From Chelatococcus sambhunathii (GTDB lineage Bacteria; Pseudomonadota; Alphaproteobacteria; Rhizobiales; Beijerinckiaceae), in contig NZ_LIOL01000004.1 in the NCBI RefSeq assembly GCF_001418005.1, positions 248,001-312,000 of the forward strand: a stretch of DNA of 64,000 bases. The letters are read 5' to 3'. Positions within the stretch are counted from its first letter, which is position 1; each line of letters starts with the position of its first letter. Position numbers and translations under genes: made by a program. Positions 48,902 through 59,203 of the stretch are shown here, piece by piece. The notes below the pieces were generated by a model. The model ran no database searches, was not told the origin of the DNA, and saw only the letters and a program-made list of their open reading frames with translations.

Positions 48902-49276
48902 ATGACCACCTACTACACCAAGGACCACGAATATATCCGCGTCGAGGGCGACACCGGCACGGTGGGCATTTCCGACTATGCCCAGAGCCAGCTGGGCGAT
49001 GTGGTCTTCGTCGAGCTGCCCAGTGTCGGCAAGGCGCTGACGAAGGGGGCCGAGGCAGCCGTCGTCGAGAGCGTCAAGGCGGCGAGCGAGGTCTATGCGC
49101 CGGTCTCCGGCGAGGTCGTTGCCGTCAACGGCGCCATCGAGGAAACGCCCGCCACCGTCAATGAGGACCCGCTCGGCAACGGCTGGTTCGTCAAGATCAA
49201 GCTGAGCGATGCCGGCGAGCTCGACGGGCTGATGACCGAACAGCAGTACGACGACTATCTGAAGTCGATTTCCTGA
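48902..49276 (+). CDS. gcvH: Glycine cleavage system H protein
   Basis: A 124-residue lipoyl carrier that shuttles the aminomethyl group between P, T and L proteins. The lipoylated lysine is in [19 protein letters not shown], and [20 protein letters not shown] starts the family. Fifty bases after gcvT. Confidence 0.97.
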   Translation: MTTYYTKDHEYIRVEGDTGTVGISDYAQSQLGDVVFVELPSVGKALTKGAEAAVVESVKAASEVYAPVSGEVVAVNGAIEETPATVNEDPLGNGWFVKIKLSDAGELDGLMTEQQYDDYLKSIS

Positions 49277-49305
49277 CCCGAAACGGGCGATTGGGACGAA
49301 GCCGC

Positions 49306-50646
49306 ATGCGCTATCTACCGCTAACCGACGCCGACCGCCGCGAAATGCTCGCGCGCATCGGCGTCGCCACCGTCGATGAGCTCTTCACCGACATTCCCGA
49401 GCGCATGCGCATGGCGGCCCCGGCCGACCTGCCGCGCGCCAAGGGCGAGATGGAGGTGGAGCGCCACCTCGGCGCCATGGCGGCACGCAACGTGTCGGCC
49501 TCGTCCGTGCCCTTCTTCATCGGGGCCGGCGCCTACAAGCACCATGTGCCGGCAACGGTGGACCATCTCATCCAGCGCTCGGAATTCCTGACGAGCTACA
49601 CGCCCTACCAACCGGAGATCGCGCAGGGCACGCTGCAGTATCTCTTCGAGTTCCAGACGCAGGTCGCCATGCTGACCGGCATGGAGGTGGCCAATGCCTC
49701 CATGTACGACGGCTCGACCGCCGCGGCAGAAGCCGTGCTGATGGCCCACCGCGTGACGCGGCGGCGCAAGGCCGTGCTCTCCGGCGGCATTCACCCGCAT
49801 TATGCCGAGGTGATGACGACGCTGTCCGACCTCGCCGGTGACGAGGTGGTGCGCCTCCCGCCGGACGTCACCGCCACCGAGGACCTTCTCGCCGCCATCG
49901 ACGACAGCGTCTCCTGCGTCGTCGTGCAGACGCCGGACGTCTTCGGCAACCTGCGCGACCTCAGGGCCGTCGCCGACAAGGCGCATGCCCACGGCGCGCT
50001 CCTCGTCGCCGTCTTCACCGAGGCCGTGTCGCTCGGGCTCGTCGAGGCGCCCGGCGCCATGGGCGCCGACATCGTCGCCGGCGAGGGCCAGTCGATCGGC
50101 AACGCCCTGTCCTTCGGCGGGCCCTACGTCGGCCTCTTCGCCACGCGGCAGAAGTTCGTGCGCCAGATGCCGGGCCGCCTCGCCGGCGAGACGGTGGACG
50201 CGGACGGGCGGCGCGGCTTCGTGCTGACGCTCTCGACGCGCGAGCAGCACATCCGCCGCGACAAGGCGACGTCGAACATCTGCACCAACTCGGGTCTGTG
50301 CTGCCTCGCCTTCACCATCCACATGTCGCTGCTCGGCGAATCCGGGCTGACGCGCCTGGCCCGCGTCAACCACGCCAATGCGGTGAAGCTCGCCGAGGCG
50401 CTCGCCGCCGTGCCGGGCGTGAAGGTGCTCAACGAGACCTTCTTCAACGAGTTCACGCTGCGGCTGCCCAAGCCAGCCGCCGCCGTGGTCGAGGCGATGG
50501 CCGACCACCACGTGCTCGCCGGCGTGCCGGTGCCGCGCCTCCTGCCAGGTGCCGGCCTCGACGACCTCCTCCTCGTCGCCTCCACCGAAGTGAACACCGA
50601 CGCCGACCGGGCCGCCTTCGTCGCCGCCCTTACGGAGGTGCTGTGA
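49306..50646 (+). CDS. gcvPA: Glycine dehydrogenase (decarboxylating) subunit 1
   Basis: A 446-residue first half of the two-part P protein. [15 protein letters not shown], then [51 protein letters not shown], are typical. It works with GcvPB to decarboxylate glycine. The ATG at 49306 was preferred over a TTG at 49291. Its stop overlaps the gcvPB start (TGATG). Confidence 0.97.
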   Translation: MRYLPLTDADRREMLARIGVATVDELFTDIPERMRMAAPADLPRAKGEMEVERHLGAMAARNVSASSVPFFIGAGAYKHHVPATVDHLIQRSEFLTSYTPYQPEIAQGTLQYLFEFQTQVAMLTGMEVANASMYDGSTAAAEAVLMAHRVTRRRKAVLSGGIHPHYAEVMTTLSDLAGDEVVRLPPDVTATEDLLAAIDDSVSCVVVQTPDVFGNLRDLRAVADKAHAHGALLVAVFTEAVSLGLVEAPGAMGADIVAGEGQSIGNALSFGGPYVGLFATRQKFVRQMPGRLAGETVDADGRRGFVLTLSTREQHIRRDKATSNICTNSGLCCLAFTIHMSLLGESGLTRLARVNHANAVKLAEALAAVPGVKVLNETFFNEFTLRLPKPAAAVVEAMADHHVLAGVPVPRLLPGAGLDDLLLVASTEVNTDADRAAFVAALTEVL

Positions 50647-52214
50647 TGCTGAATCGCCAGGGACGTCCCACCACGCCGGGCGCGGCTGTTGAGAGTGCCC
50701 ACCCGACCTTCACCGGCAACCGCGCCCTCCAGCAGGAGGAGCCGCTGATCTTCGAGTTCGGCCGCACGGATGTGATCGGGGTCGATCTCGACGAGCCGGC
50801 GCCCGTGGCTGACCGCCTCGGCGGCCTCAAGCGCAAGGACACCATCGGCCTGCCCGGCCTCTCGGAGCCGGAGGCGATGCGCCATTACGTGCGCCTGTCG
50901 CAGAAGAACTACGGTATCGACACCGGTCTCTTCCCGCTCGGCTCGTGCACCATGAAGCACAATCCGCGCCTCAACGAGCGGATGGCGCGGCTGCCGGGCT
51001 TTGCCGACATCCACCCGCTGCAGCCAGCCTCCACCGTGCAGGGGGCGCTGGCGCTCATGGATGAACTCGCCCACTGGCTGAAGGAACTGACCGGCATGCC
51101 GGCCGTGACGCTGTCGCCCAAGGCCGGCGCGCATGGCGAACTCGCCGGCATGGCGGCGATCAAGGCGGCCATCGCGGCTCGGGGCGAGACGGCCACGCGC
51201 AACGTCGTGCTGGTGCCCGATTCGGCCCACGGCACCAATCCCGCCACCGCCGCGCTCATCGGCTTCACGGTGAAGGCGGTGCCGGCGCGAGAGGATGGCA
51301 CGGTCGATCCGGCCGAGGTGGCGAAGCTCGCGGGGCCCGACACCGCCGCCATCATGCTGACGAACCCGAACACCTGCGGGCTCTTCGAGCGCGATGTCGT
51401 CGAGATCGCTCGCGTCATCCACGAGGCGGGCGGCTATTTCTACTGCGACGGGGCGAACTTCAACGCCATCGTCGGCAAGGCGCGGCCCGGCGACCTCGGC
51501 GTCGATGCCATGCACATCAACCTGCACAAGACCTTCTCGACGCCGCACGGCGGCGGCGGGCCGGGCGCGGGGCCGGTGGTGCTGTCGGACCGGCTCGCTG
51601 CCTTCGCCCCCCTGCCCTATGTGAGGCTCGATGACGGGCGCTTCTCGCTCGTCGAGCACGCGGCGGTATCGGACCAGTCCCCGCTCGGGCGGCTCACGGC
51701 CTTCCACGGCCAGATGGGCATGTTCGTGCGCGCGCTCGCCTTCATGCTCTCGCACGGGGCGGACGGGCTGAAGCAGGCCTCGGAAGATGCGGTGCTCAAC
51801 GCCAACTATGTGCGCGCATGCCTCGCGGACCTGATGTCGCTGCCCTTCGGCAACCGCGCCTGCATGCACGAGGTGCTGTTCGACGATGCCTGGCTCAAGG
51901 GCACGGGGGTGACGACGCTCGACTTCGCCAAGGCGATGATCGACGAGGGCTACCACCCGATGACGGTCTATTTCCCGCTCGTCGTGCACGGGGCCATGCT
52001 GATCGAGCCGACGGAGAGCGAATCGAAGGCCTCCCTCGACCTCTTCATCGCCACGCTGCGCGACCTCGCCTTCGCCGTGCGCGACGGGGACACGGCACGT
52101 TTCACCGGGGCCCCCTATCACGCCCCGCGCCGGCGCCTCGACGAGACCCGTGCGGCGCGCCAGCCGGTGCTGCGCTGGACGGCGCCCGCGCCGGTCGCGG
52201 AAGCGGCGGAGTAG
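50646..52214 (+). CDS. gcvPB: Glycine dehydrogenase (decarboxylating) subunit 2
   Basis: A 522-residue second half of the P protein carrying the PLP site, NLHKTFSTPHGGGGPGAGPV, with the Schiff-base lysine. LPLGSCTMKHNPRLNE and TNPNTCGLFE also mark the family. The ATG shares one base with the gcvPA stop, so translation is coupled. Last gene of the operon; a composite repeat follows 40 bp later. Confidence 0.97.
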   Translation: MLNRQGRPTTPGAAVESAHPTFTGNRALQQEEPLIFEFGRTDVIGVDLDEPAPVADRLGGLKRKDTIGLPGLSEPEAMRHYVRLSQKNYGIDTGLFPLGSCTMKHNPRLNERMARLPGFADIHPLQPASTVQGALALMDELAHWLKELTGMPAVTLSPKAGAHGELAGMAAIKAAIAARGETATRNVVLVPDSAHGTNPATAALIGFTVKAVPAREDGTVDPAEVAKLAGPDTAAIMLTNPNTCGLFERDVVEIARVIHEAGGYFYCDGANFNAIVGKARPGDLGVDAMHINLHKTFSTPHGGGGPGAGPVVLSDRLAAFAPLPYVRLDDGRFSLVEHAAVSDQSPLGRLTAFHGQMGMFVRALAFMLSHGADGLKQASEDAVLNANYVRACLADLMSLPFGNRACMHEVLFDDAWLKGTGVTTLDFAKAMIDEGYHPMTVYFPLVVHGAMLIEPTESESKASLDLFIATLRDLAFAVRDGDTARFTGAPYHAPRRRLDETRAARQPVLRWTAPAPVAEAAE

Positions 52215-52255
52215 GCCGTCGGCGGCCTGTCACCTCGCCCCTGAGCCGGGCGTCT

Positions 52256-52372
52256 TCTCCCCTCCCCCTTGCGGGGAGGGGCGAGGGGGCAGGGTCGTGA
52301 CGCAGAACACGGCCTCCTGCATGCTGCGCCCCCACCCCTACCCCTCCCCGCAAGGGGGGAGTGAAATCGCGG
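52256..52372. repeat. Composite palindromic intergenic repeat (copy 2)
   Basis: Same build as 324-431: left hairpin CCCCTCCC/GGGAGGGG, core with GGGTCGTGACGCA and TGCGCCCCC, right hairpin CCCTCCCC-GCAA-GGGGGGA. It occupies most of the gap between the convergent gcvPB and porin-like genes, and could also end both transcripts. Confidence 0.75.
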
Positions 52373-52374
52373 GC

Positions 52375-52713
52375 TCAGTTCCCGTTCACCGTGCCGCTGA
52401 CATAGCCACGCATGGGGCCGAGACCGGTCGGCACGCGCACGTCGAGCGTGGCGCGCCCGCCGGTCATGGTGCCGCTCGCCCCGTTGCGAGTGACCCCCTC
52501 GGCTCGCACCCGCCCGCCGAGGCGCACGCAGGTGCTCGTACCGGCGATCTGCACGAAGCCCGGGCCGTGGACGGCGCAATGGCCGACCGAATCCCCACGT
52601 GACGGCGGGGGCAGCTGCATGCGCTCGTCGGCAGTGGCGGCAGCCGAGAGCCCCGCGGCGAAGGTTGTGCCCGTGACGAGCAGTACCGCGATGCGGCGAG
52701 CCGTGCGTGCCAT
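52375..52713 (-). CDS. Secreted mini-protein with an alphaproteobacterial porin-like motif
   Basis: A 112-residue exported protein. Signal peptide about 1-29 (VLLVTGTTFAAGLSAAATA). The mature part holds HCAVHGPGFVQIAGTSTCVRLGGRVRAEGV, which copies the N-terminal Cys-Gly-x-Gly-Phe ... Ile-x-Gly-Thr-x-Thr-Cys-x-Arg-x-Gly-Gly motif of Porin_2-type porins, and then only about 45 residues instead of a full 16-strand barrel. So it is either a porin remnant or a separate small protein using the motif. It has its own ribosome site (GGGAGAC). Confidence 0.65.
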   Translation of the reverse strand: MARTARRIAVLLVTGTTFAAGLSAAATADERMQLPPPSRGDSVGHCAVHGPGFVQIAGTSTCVRLGGRVRAEGVTRNGASGTMTGGRATLDVRVPTGLGPMRGYVSGTVNGN

Positions 52714-52828
52714 GACCGTCTCCCGAGCGATGGAGGGGCCATCAATCCACAGGGCGGCGGCGCGATCAAGGCATGCCCTATCCCGCGTGACGTTTCTTCC
52801 CATAGCTGCATCGATCAGAGCATGGCCC

Positions 52829-52857
52829 CAAAAGGAACGGCCGCCCGAAGGCGGCCG
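52829..52857 (-). terminator. Terminator of the F0 ATP synthase operon
   Basis: CGGCCGCC-CGAA-GGCGGCCG (52838-52857), an 8-bp stem with a 4-base loop, followed on the minus strand by TTCCTTTTGG. It lies 26 bp after the atpF stop. Confidence 0.75.
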
Positions 52858-52883
52858 CTCGATCGTTGATCCGTCCCGAGGGC

Positions 52884-53369
52884 TCAGTTGAGTTTGCCCT
52901 TCACCTCACCGAGCCCCTTGGCGAAGATGTCTTCGGCCAGCTTGCCCTTGACCGTATCGCGCAGGATCTGCTCGGCCGCCTTGACGGCAGCGTCGGCCGC
53001 AGCGGCACGGACTTCGGCAGCAGCCTGGGCCTCGGCCTGGGCGATCTTGGCCTCCGCGGCGGCGGTGCGGCGGGCGACGAACTCGGCGACCCGCTCATGC
53101 GCCTCCTTGGCCACGCGTTCCGCTTCCTCACGGGCGCTCGTCACGATAGCCGCCGCCTCGGCTTCGGCCGCCTGACGCTTGGCCTCGTACTCCTTGAGCA
53201 GGGCCTCGGCCTCGCCGCGCAGGCGAGCCGCTTCCTCGAGCTCGGCCTTGATACGGTGGCCCCGCTCGTCGAGCGCCTTGCCGGCGATCTTGTGTGCGCC
53301 GGCGCGCAACACGATCGCGAAGAAGATGACGAAGGCGACGGCGACCCAGAAGGTGGTGTTTTGGAGCAT
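52884..53369 (-). CDS. atpF: ATP synthase F0 subunit b
   Basis: A 161-residue b subunit: one N-terminal membrane helix (FWVAVAFVIFFAIVLRAG) followed by a long charged Ala/Glu/Lys coiled coil, the peripheral stalk. It is last in atpI-atpB-atpE-b'-b. The preceding b' gene ends 10 bp before its start. Confidence 0.94.
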   Translation of the reverse strand: MLQNTTFWVAVAFVIFFAIVLRAGAHKIAGKALDERGHRIKAELEEAARLRGEAEALLKEYEAKRQAAEAEAAAIVTSAREEAERVAKEAHERVAEFVARRTAAAEAKIAQAEAQAAAEVRAAAADAAVKAAEQILRDTVKGKLAEDIFAKGLGEVKGKLN

Positions 53370-53379
53370 CAGACCGCCC

Positions 53380-53925
53380 TCACTGCGCCATGGCCTTGCC
53401 GACGGCCGTTGCCACCGCGTCCCTCGCCGGGGCCTGACCCGTCAGGCGCTCGACGATAGCCGCCGCGGCATCGCTGGCGATGGCCTCGACATTGCCCATG
53501 GCCTTCTCCTTGCCCGCAGTGATGCGGGCCTCGGCATCGGCCAGGTTGCGCGCCAGCTCCGCCTCCAGCGCAGCGCGCTTTTCCGCCGTCTCGGCCGCGA
53601 GCTTGTCGCGCGTCTCCTGCGCCAAAGCCTGGGCCCGGCCGCGCGCCTCTGCCAACGCCTTCTCGTAGGCCTCGCCGGCCTCCTCGGCTCGAGCCTTCGA
53701 TTCAGCGGCGATCCTGAGGTCACCGGCGATCCGGCTGCGGCGATCCTCCAGGATGCCGGAGAGCCGCGGCACGATCACCCGCGACATCAGCAGATAGAGG
53801 ACGGCGAAGGTGATCGCCAGCCAGAGGAGCTGTGAGCCGAAGGTATTGACGTCGAAAGGCGGGAAGTTCGCACCTTCGCCCTCGATGCCTGGCACTTCAG
53901 CATGCGCGGTGATCGGTTGAGCCAT
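53380..53925 (-). CDS. ATP synthase F0 subunit b' (second b-type)
   Basis: A 181-residue b' subunit. After a 25-residue N-terminal extension comes FDVNTFGSQLLWLAITFAVLYLLMSRVIVPRLSGILEDRRSRIAGDL, the usual b' membrane helix and joint, then a coiled coil. In this order of bacteria b and b' form a heterodimer stalk. Symbol atpG or atpF2 is used variously, so I leave it out. Confidence 0.93.
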   Translation of the reverse strand: MAQPITAHAEVPGIEGEGANFPPFDVNTFGSQLLWLAITFAVLYLLMSRVIVPRLSGILEDRRSRIAGDLRIAAESKARAEEAGEAYEKALAEARGRAQALAQETRDKLAAETAEKRAALEAELARNLADAEARITAGKEKAMGNVEAIASDAAAAIVERLTGQAPARDAVATAVGKAMAQ

Positions 53926-54001
53926 GGCGGTTCAGTCTCTCAAGCGAAGGGCGCACGAGGCGCCCTTCCAACCCGTTGATCGGCAGGTCGGCTCAGCCGC
54001 G

Positions 54002-54229
54002 TTACGCGACGAAGAGCAGGACCAGCGCGACGACGAGCGCGAAGATGCCGAGACCTTCGGCGAGAGCGGCACCGATGAAGGTGCGGCCGAACTGCGAATC
54101 GGCGGCCGACGGGTTGCGCAGGGCGCCCGACAGGTAGTTGCCGAAAATGTTACCCACGCCCATGGCGGCAAGCCCCATGCCAAGGCAGGCGAGGCCAGCG
54201 CCGATGTACTTCGCAGCAACGGGATCCAT
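54002..54229 (-). CDS. atpE: ATP synthase F0 subunit c
   Basis: A 75-residue proteolipid with two helices that forms the rotor ring. The polar loop is RNPSAADS; the proton-binding acidic residue is the Glu in FIGAALAEGLGIF (about 58). MDPVAAKYIGAGLACLGMGLAAMGVGNIFGNYL is typical for alphaproteobacteria. A 56-bp gap separates it from atpB. Confidence 0.96.
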   Translation of the reverse strand: MDPVAAKYIGAGLACLGMGLAAMGVGNIFGNYLSGALRNPSAADSQFGRTFIGAALAEGLGIFALVVALVLLFVA

Positions 54230-54285
54230 CACAAGGTCTCCTGAGGTTCGTATGAGGCTGGTTTCAAGACTACCGACGCGCCCTG

Positions 54286-55059
54286 TCAGTGCCCCGGGTG
54301 CAACGCGTCGTGAAGGTAGATGCAGGTCAGGATCGTGAAGACATAGGCCTGCAGGAAGGCGACGAGGAACTCGAAAGCCGTGAGCGCCACCGCCATCGCG
54401 AGCGGCAGCGCCGCCCCCGCAACGCCGAGAACGCCCGTCATGCCGCCGCTGGCGGCCAGACCACCGAGGGCGACGATGAACCCGGCGAAGACCTTGAGCG
54501 CCACGTGGCCGGCGAGCATGTTCGCGAACAGACGCAGCGACAGCGAGATAGGGCGCGACAGGAAGGAGATGAGCTCGATCACCACCATGAATGGCAGCAG
54601 CCAAGCAGGCACGCCCGAGGGCACGAAGAGCCCGAGGAAGTGGGTGCCGTGCTTGACGAAACCGTAGACGATCACGGTGCCGATGACGAGGATCGCCAGG
54701 GCAAAGGTGACAATGACATGGCTCGTCACCGTGAAGAAGCCCGGGATCATGCCAAGCATGTTGCAGGTCAGCACGAACATGAAGAGCGAGAAAACGAAGG
54801 GAAAGAACTTCATCCCCTTCTCGCCCGCCGATTGCCGCAGCGTGTTGGCGACAAACTCGTAGAGCATCTCGGCCGCCGCCTGGGCACGGCCCGGCACCAG
54901 CGAGCGGCCCGCCGTCGCGGCCGTGAAGCCGAGCGTAATCAGCGCCACCGCGCCGACCATGAAGAGCGCCGAGTTCGTGAAGGCGATCTCCTGCCCGCCG
55001 ATATTGCCGAGGGGGATGAGATTCTTGATCTCGAACTGCTCGATCGGGTTCGCAGCCAT
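54286..55059 (-). CDS. atpB: ATP synthase F0 subunit a
   Basis: A 257-residue membrane subunit forming the proton half-channels. The essential Arg is in [19 protein letters not shown], and [19 protein letters not shown] ends the protein. The ATG at 55059 has AAGG upstream. It lies 61 bp after atpI. Confidence 0.97.
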   Translation of the reverse strand: MAANPIEQFEIKNLIPLGNIGGQEIAFTNSALFMVGAVALITLGFTAATAGRSLVPGRAQAAAEMLYEFVANTLRQSAGEKGMKFFPFVFSLFMFVLTCNMLGMIPGFFTVTSHVIVTFALAILVIGTVIVYGFVKHGTHFLGLFVPSGVPAWLLPFMVVIELISFLSRPISLSLRLFANMLAGHVALKVFAGFIVALGGLAASGGMTGVLGVAGAALPLAMAVALTAFEFLVAFLQAYVFTILTCIYLHDALHPGH

Positions 55060-55120
55060 CGCCGACCTTCTGTCCCTGCGCGGATCGCCCGGCGGCGGAC
55101 GCCGACGGGCCTTGGAAACG

Positions 55121-55495
55121 TCACTTCTGTCCGCTCTTCCCGCCCCATCCGGGGAACGCGCCGGAGGCGCGCGCCAGATTGAGCATGCCGGCGCAGAAGC
55201 CGAGCAGGAGGCAGACAATCAGACCCCACGGTGCCGTGCCGGCCAGACGATCGATGATCCAACCGAGCAGTCCGCCGGCGATCACGCCCGACACGAACTC
55301 GGCGGACAGGCGGAAGGCCTGCCCGAGTGCGCTCTGGTTCGACATCGACCCCGACGCAGGCTCCACATCCTTCGGCTGATGGGCGGCAACGCGCCGGAGC
55401 CCTTCATCCAGATGCCTGAGCCTTGCCGAAAGATCGGCCGGTCCACCGTCGGCCGGCTTTCCGGCACCATCCTTCCGCTCGTCGGGTTTCGCCAC
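55121..55495 (-). CDS. atpI: F0F1 ATP synthase assembly protein AtpI
   Basis: A 124-residue AtpI-type protein with a charged N-terminus and two helices ([23 protein letters not shown] and [22 protein letters not shown]), the usual assembly helper at the head of rhizobial F0 operons. A TTGACA promoter lies upstream. Confidence 0.9.
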   Translation of the reverse strand: MAKPDERKDGAGKPADGGPADLSARLRHLDEGLRRVAAHQPKDVEPASGSMSNQSALGQAFRLSAEFVSGVIAGGLLGWIIDRLAGTAPWGLIVCLLLGFCAGMLNLARASGAFPGWGGKSGQK

Positions 55496-55551
55496 GCGAT
55501 CCTCCCGTGCGGTTGAAAGTGCACCGAAAATCCGGCCTGGAAGCCGGGCGC

Positions 55552-55580
55552 ACCATATTGTCGTGCCCCACCCCTGTCAA
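55552..55580 (-). promoter_or_regulatory. Predicted sigma70-type promoter of the atp F0 operon
   Basis: On the minus strand TTGACA (55580-55575) is followed, after 17 bases, by TATGGT (55557-55552), a good -35 and a fair -10 with ideal spacing. It lies 57 bp before the atpI start, in an AT-rich gap (55496-55681) that holds no other feature. Confidence 0.6.
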
Positions 55581-55681
55581 GAATGCGGCAGAAACAATCA
55601 ATTATTTGATATTCAAGGAAAATTCCGATCCAGACGGCCATTTGCCACCACTCATGAACAATCGGCGCGCCAATTGCCGGG

Positions 55682-58600
55682 TCAAACCGCCTCCAGAATT
55701 TGCTCGGCGGCCGCAAGATCGACGGACACGAGCTGCGAGACGCCGCGCTCGGCCATGGTCACGCCGAAGAGCCGGTTCATGCGCGCCATGGTGATGGGAT
55801 TGTGAGTGATGACGAGGAAGCGCGTCTGCGTCTGACGCACCATGTCCTGCAGGAGATCGCAGTAGCGCTCGACATTGGCGTCGTCGAGCGGGGCATCGAC
55901 CTCGTCGAGCACGCAGATGGGCGAGGGATTGGTGAGGAAGACGGCGAAGATGAGCGCCGTCGCGGTGAGGGCCTGCTCGCCGCCCGAAAGCAGCGTCATC
56001 ACCTGCGGCTTCTTGCCGGGGGGGCGTGCGAAGATCTCGAGCCCGGCCTCCAGCGGATCGTCGGAATCGACAAGTGACAATTCGGCCGAACCGCCGCCGA
56101 ACAGCGTCGTGAACAGGCGCTGGAAATGGCCGTTGACCACGTCGAAAGCGGCAAGCAGGCGCTCCCGCCCCTCCTTGTTGAGGCTGGCAATGGCCTGGCG
56201 CAGGCGGCGGATGGCCTCGGTCAGGTCGTCGCGTTCCTTGACGAGCGCCTCGCGCTTGCCTTCCGCCTCCTCGAGCTCGATGTCGGCACGCAGGTTGACG
56301 GCACCGAGCCGCTCCCGGTCGGCCTTGAGCTGGGCGACGCGCCCTTCGACGTCACCGGCCGGCGGCAGGGCGGCATCGGCGACGACGCCCGCTAGCTCGT
56401 GCAGCCCCGCGGGAGTCGAATCGAGGGCCTCGCCAATGTGACGCACGACATCGGCCAGGCGCGCCCGCGCCGCCTCGAGCCGCGCTTCCGTTCCGGCCCG
56501 CGCCTCGCGCACCGCCGACAGCTGTTCCAGCGCCGCCCGGGCCGCCCTGTCGGCCTCGGCGAGCTTCGTCTCGCCCTCGGCCAGCTGATCGCCCGCCTCG
56601 CGCCGGCGCTCCTCCGCCGCCTCGATCTCGGCCACGAGCGCGCGGCGGCGCAACTCGAAATCTTCGGGCGCCTCCGCCAGTGTAGCCTGCTCGATCACCG
56701 TCTCCGCGATCCGGTGCTCGATCTCGCCGATGGCGGACAGCGCGCGCGTGCGCCGCTCCTTCCAGGCCCGGACCTCGGCGGCGATGGCCTCGCGCCGGCG
56801 GGCACGCAGCTCGGCCTCGCGCTGCAGCGTCTGGGCGGCGGCGCGGGCCTCGGCGGCGGCGCTGCGCCGCTCGGCGACCCGGGTGCGCGCCTCCAGCACG
56901 TCCTTCTCGACCGCAGCGACATCGCCGCTACGCGCCAAGGCCTCCCGCGCCTCCGCGATCCGGCGGCGCGCCTCCTCCTCGTCGGCGACGATGCGGCTCA
57001 GCGCCTCGTCGAGGGCGGAGCGGCGGGTCGCAACCTGTGCCGCCCGGCGCTCGGCGGCGGCGAGCTGCTCGCGCGCGCCATCGAGAGCGCGCCGTGCACT
57101 GCGCGCCGCTTCGAGCGCATCTCCCTCGCGCTGGGCCGCCTCGCGAATCGCCGCCTGGGCGCGGTCGAGCCCGGCGCGGTGCGCCTCCGCCTCCTCGCGC
57201 GCCGCAGCGGCGGCGGCGACAAGGTCGTTGAGCCGGTTGCGCTCGGCGAGGCGGCGCGCGGCTGCGGTTGGCGCACCGGCTTCGGCGACGAGGCCGTCCC
57301 AGCGCCAGACCGCGCCGTCGGACGAGACGAGCGTCTGGCCCGGCTTCAGCTCCCGGCTGAGGCGCTCGCCATCCGCTTCCGCGACGAGACCAATCTGGGA
57401 CAGGCGCCGCGCAAGCTCGGGCACGCCCCGCACATACATTGCAAGGGGCCGCGTCCCCGCCGGCAGGGCCGGATCGTCCGGGGCAGCAACAAGGCTCGTC
57501 CAGCGGGAGGGTGCGGCCGGATCCGTCGACAGGTCGAGGTCGTCGCCGAGCGCGGCGCCGAGCGCCGCCTCGAACCCCTTGTCGACGGCGAGCGCATCGA
57601 CAACCGGGGCAAAGGTGCCTTCGGCGGGCGCGGCGAAGAGCTTGGCGAGCGTCGCCGCCTCCGCCTCCAGCCGGTCGGCCCGGCGGCCTGCCTCGCTCGC
57701 GGGACCGCGCAGGCGGGCCTCGGCCTCGCGCGCGGCGGCCAGGGTCTCGCGCGCCTCGGCGGCGGCGATTTCCGTCTCCTCCAGCCGCTCCTCGGCGATC
57801 GCGAGCTCCTCGGCGAGACGGGCGATCGCCTCCGGCTCGGTGCCCTCGGTGTCGAGCGCGGCGCGCTCGGCCTCGATACGCCGGCGCTCGCCGGCCAGGC
57901 GCTCGGCCCGGGCGGCTTCCTCGCGCTCGGCCCGTTCGAGGCCGGCACGATGGGCGTTGAGGTCCGACACCTGCTGCTGCAGGGCAGCGAGCGCCGCCTC
58001 GGCCTCGACGAGGTCGCTATCGAGATCGACGAGCGCGGCCTGCGCCTCCTCGACGAGGACGGCACCGTCCTCGCCCTCCGCGGCGAGGGCCGCATCCTCC
58101 TCGCCGAGGCGCTCGGCGGAGGCGGCGGCATCGGCGGCGAGCGCCGTCTCGCGCGCAAGGTCACGGTCGAGCTCGGCCTTGCGGCGCACCAGTTCGGCGG
58201 CGCGGTCCCTGGCCCGGCGCTCCTCGTTGTCGAGCTCGGTGCGGGCGTTGACGAGACGCTGCAGCGCGGCGCCCGCCGCGGCGGCAGCCTCGCGCAGCTT
58301 CGGCATCTCGTGCCCGGCGATGGCCTGGAGCCGCGCCGTCTCGGCCTGCACGCGCGTCGCCTCGGCGACGTCGCGCACCTGAGCCTCCAGCTCCCGCTCG
58401 GCGGCGGCCGCCTGGTCACGCGCCTCGCGATAGGCGATCAGCGCCAGCATCGCCTCGAGCTTGCGGATGTCGGCCGAGAGCGCGCGATAGCGCTGCGCCT
58501 GCCGGCCCTGGCGGCGCAGGCCGTCGATCTGCCCACCGATCTCGCCAAGCACGTCCTCGAGACGCTGCAGGTTGTCCTCCGCCGCGCGCAAGCGCAACTC

Positions 58601-59140
58601 GGCCTCGTGGCGCCGGGTGTGCAGGCCGGCGATGCCAGCGGCATCCTCGAGAATGCGGCGGCGCGCCTGGGGCTTGGCCGCGATCAGCTCACCGATCTGG
58701 CCCTGGCGCACCATGGCCGGCGAACGGGCGCCGGTTGCCGCATCGGCAAAGAGGAGCTGCACGTCACGGGCACGCACCTCGCGGCCGTTGATGCGATAGG
58801 TCGATCCCGACTCGCGCACGATCTTGCGCGACACCTCGAGCGTATCCGCGTCATTGAAGGCGGCCGGCGCGATGCGCTCGCCATTGTCGATGGTAAGCGT
58901 GACCTCGGCGCTGTTGCGCGCCGGCCGGTTGCCGGAGCCGGCGAAGATGACGTCATCCATGCCCGAGGCGCGCATGGACTTGTGCGAACTCTCGCCCATC
59001 ACCCAACGCAGGGCCTCGACGAGGTTCGACTTGCCGCAGCCGTTCGGGCCGACGACGCCCGTCAGCCCCGGCTCGATATGGAAATCGGCCGGCTCGACGA
59101 AGGACTTGAAGCCCACGATCCTGAGGCGCGTGAGCTTCAT
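55682..59140 (-). CDS. smc: Chromosome segregation protein SMC
   Basis: A 1152-residue SMC ATPase that compacts and aligns chromosomes. Walker A is GPNGCGKSNLVEALRWVMGE (about 32-51), the hinge lies near 500-620 (APVVDALAVDKGFEAALGAALGDD), long Ala/Glu/Arg coiled coils flank it, and the C-terminus has the signature LLSGGEQALTATALIFAVF and Walker B PICVLDEVDAPLDDANVERY. It lies downstream of a DsbA-like gene on the same strand. Confidence 0.97.
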   Translation of the reverse strand: MKLTRLRIVGFKSFVEPADFHIEPGLTGVVGPNGCGKSNLVEALRWVMGESSHKSMRASGMDDVIFAGSGNRPARNSAEVTLTIDNGERIAPAAFNDADTLEVSRKIVRESGSTYRINGREVRARDVQLLFADAATGARSPAMVRQGQIGELIAAKPQARRRILEDAAGIAGLHTRRHEAELRLRAAEDNLQRLEDVLGEIGGQIDGLRRQGRQAQRYRALSADIRKLEAMLALIAYREARDQAAAAERELEAQVRDVAEATRVQAETARLQAIAGHEMPKLREAAAAAGAALQRLVNARTELDNEERRARDRAAELVRRKAELDRDLARETALAADAAASAERLGEEDAALAAEGEDGAVLVEEAQAALVDLDSDLVEAEAALAALQQQVSDLNAHRAGLERAEREEAARAERLAGERRRIEAERAALDTEGTEPEAIARLAEELAIAEERLEETEIAAAEARETLAAAREAEARLRGPASEAGRRADRLEAEAATLAKLFAAPAEGTFAPVVDALAVDKGFEAALGAALGDDLDLSTDPAAPSRWTSLVAAPDDPALPAGTRPLAMYVRGVPELARRLSQIGLVAEADGERLSRELKPGQTLVSSDGAVWRWDGLVAEAGAPTAAARRLAERNRLNDLVAAAAAAREEAEAHRAGLDRAQAAIREAAQREGDALEAARSARRALDGAREQLAAAERRAAQVATRRSALDEALSRIVADEEEARRRIAEAREALARSGDVAAVEKDVLEARTRVAERRSAAAEARAAAQTLQREAELRARRREAIAAEVRAWKERRTRALSAIGEIEHRIAETVIEQATLAEAPEDFELRRRALVAEIEAAEERRREAGDQLAEGETKLAEADRAARAALEQLSAVREARAGTEARLEAARARLADVVRHIGEALDSTPAGLHELAGVVADAALPPAGDVEGRVAQLKADRERLGAVNLRADIELEEAEGKREALVKERDDLTEAIRRLRQAIASLNKEGRERLLAAFDVVNGHFQRLFTTLFGGGSAELSLVDSDDPLEAGLEIFARPPGKKPQVMTLLSGGEQALTATALIFAVFLTNPSPICVLDEVDAPLDDANVERYCDLLQDMVRQTQTRFLVITHNPITMARMNRLFGVTMAERGVSQLVSVDLAAAEQILEAV

Positions 59141-59203
59141 GGGGGGGAACCTGCGGAAACGTGTAGGCCGGTGGCGCGCAGGCGCGCGGCCGGCGCGGCC
59201 CGA

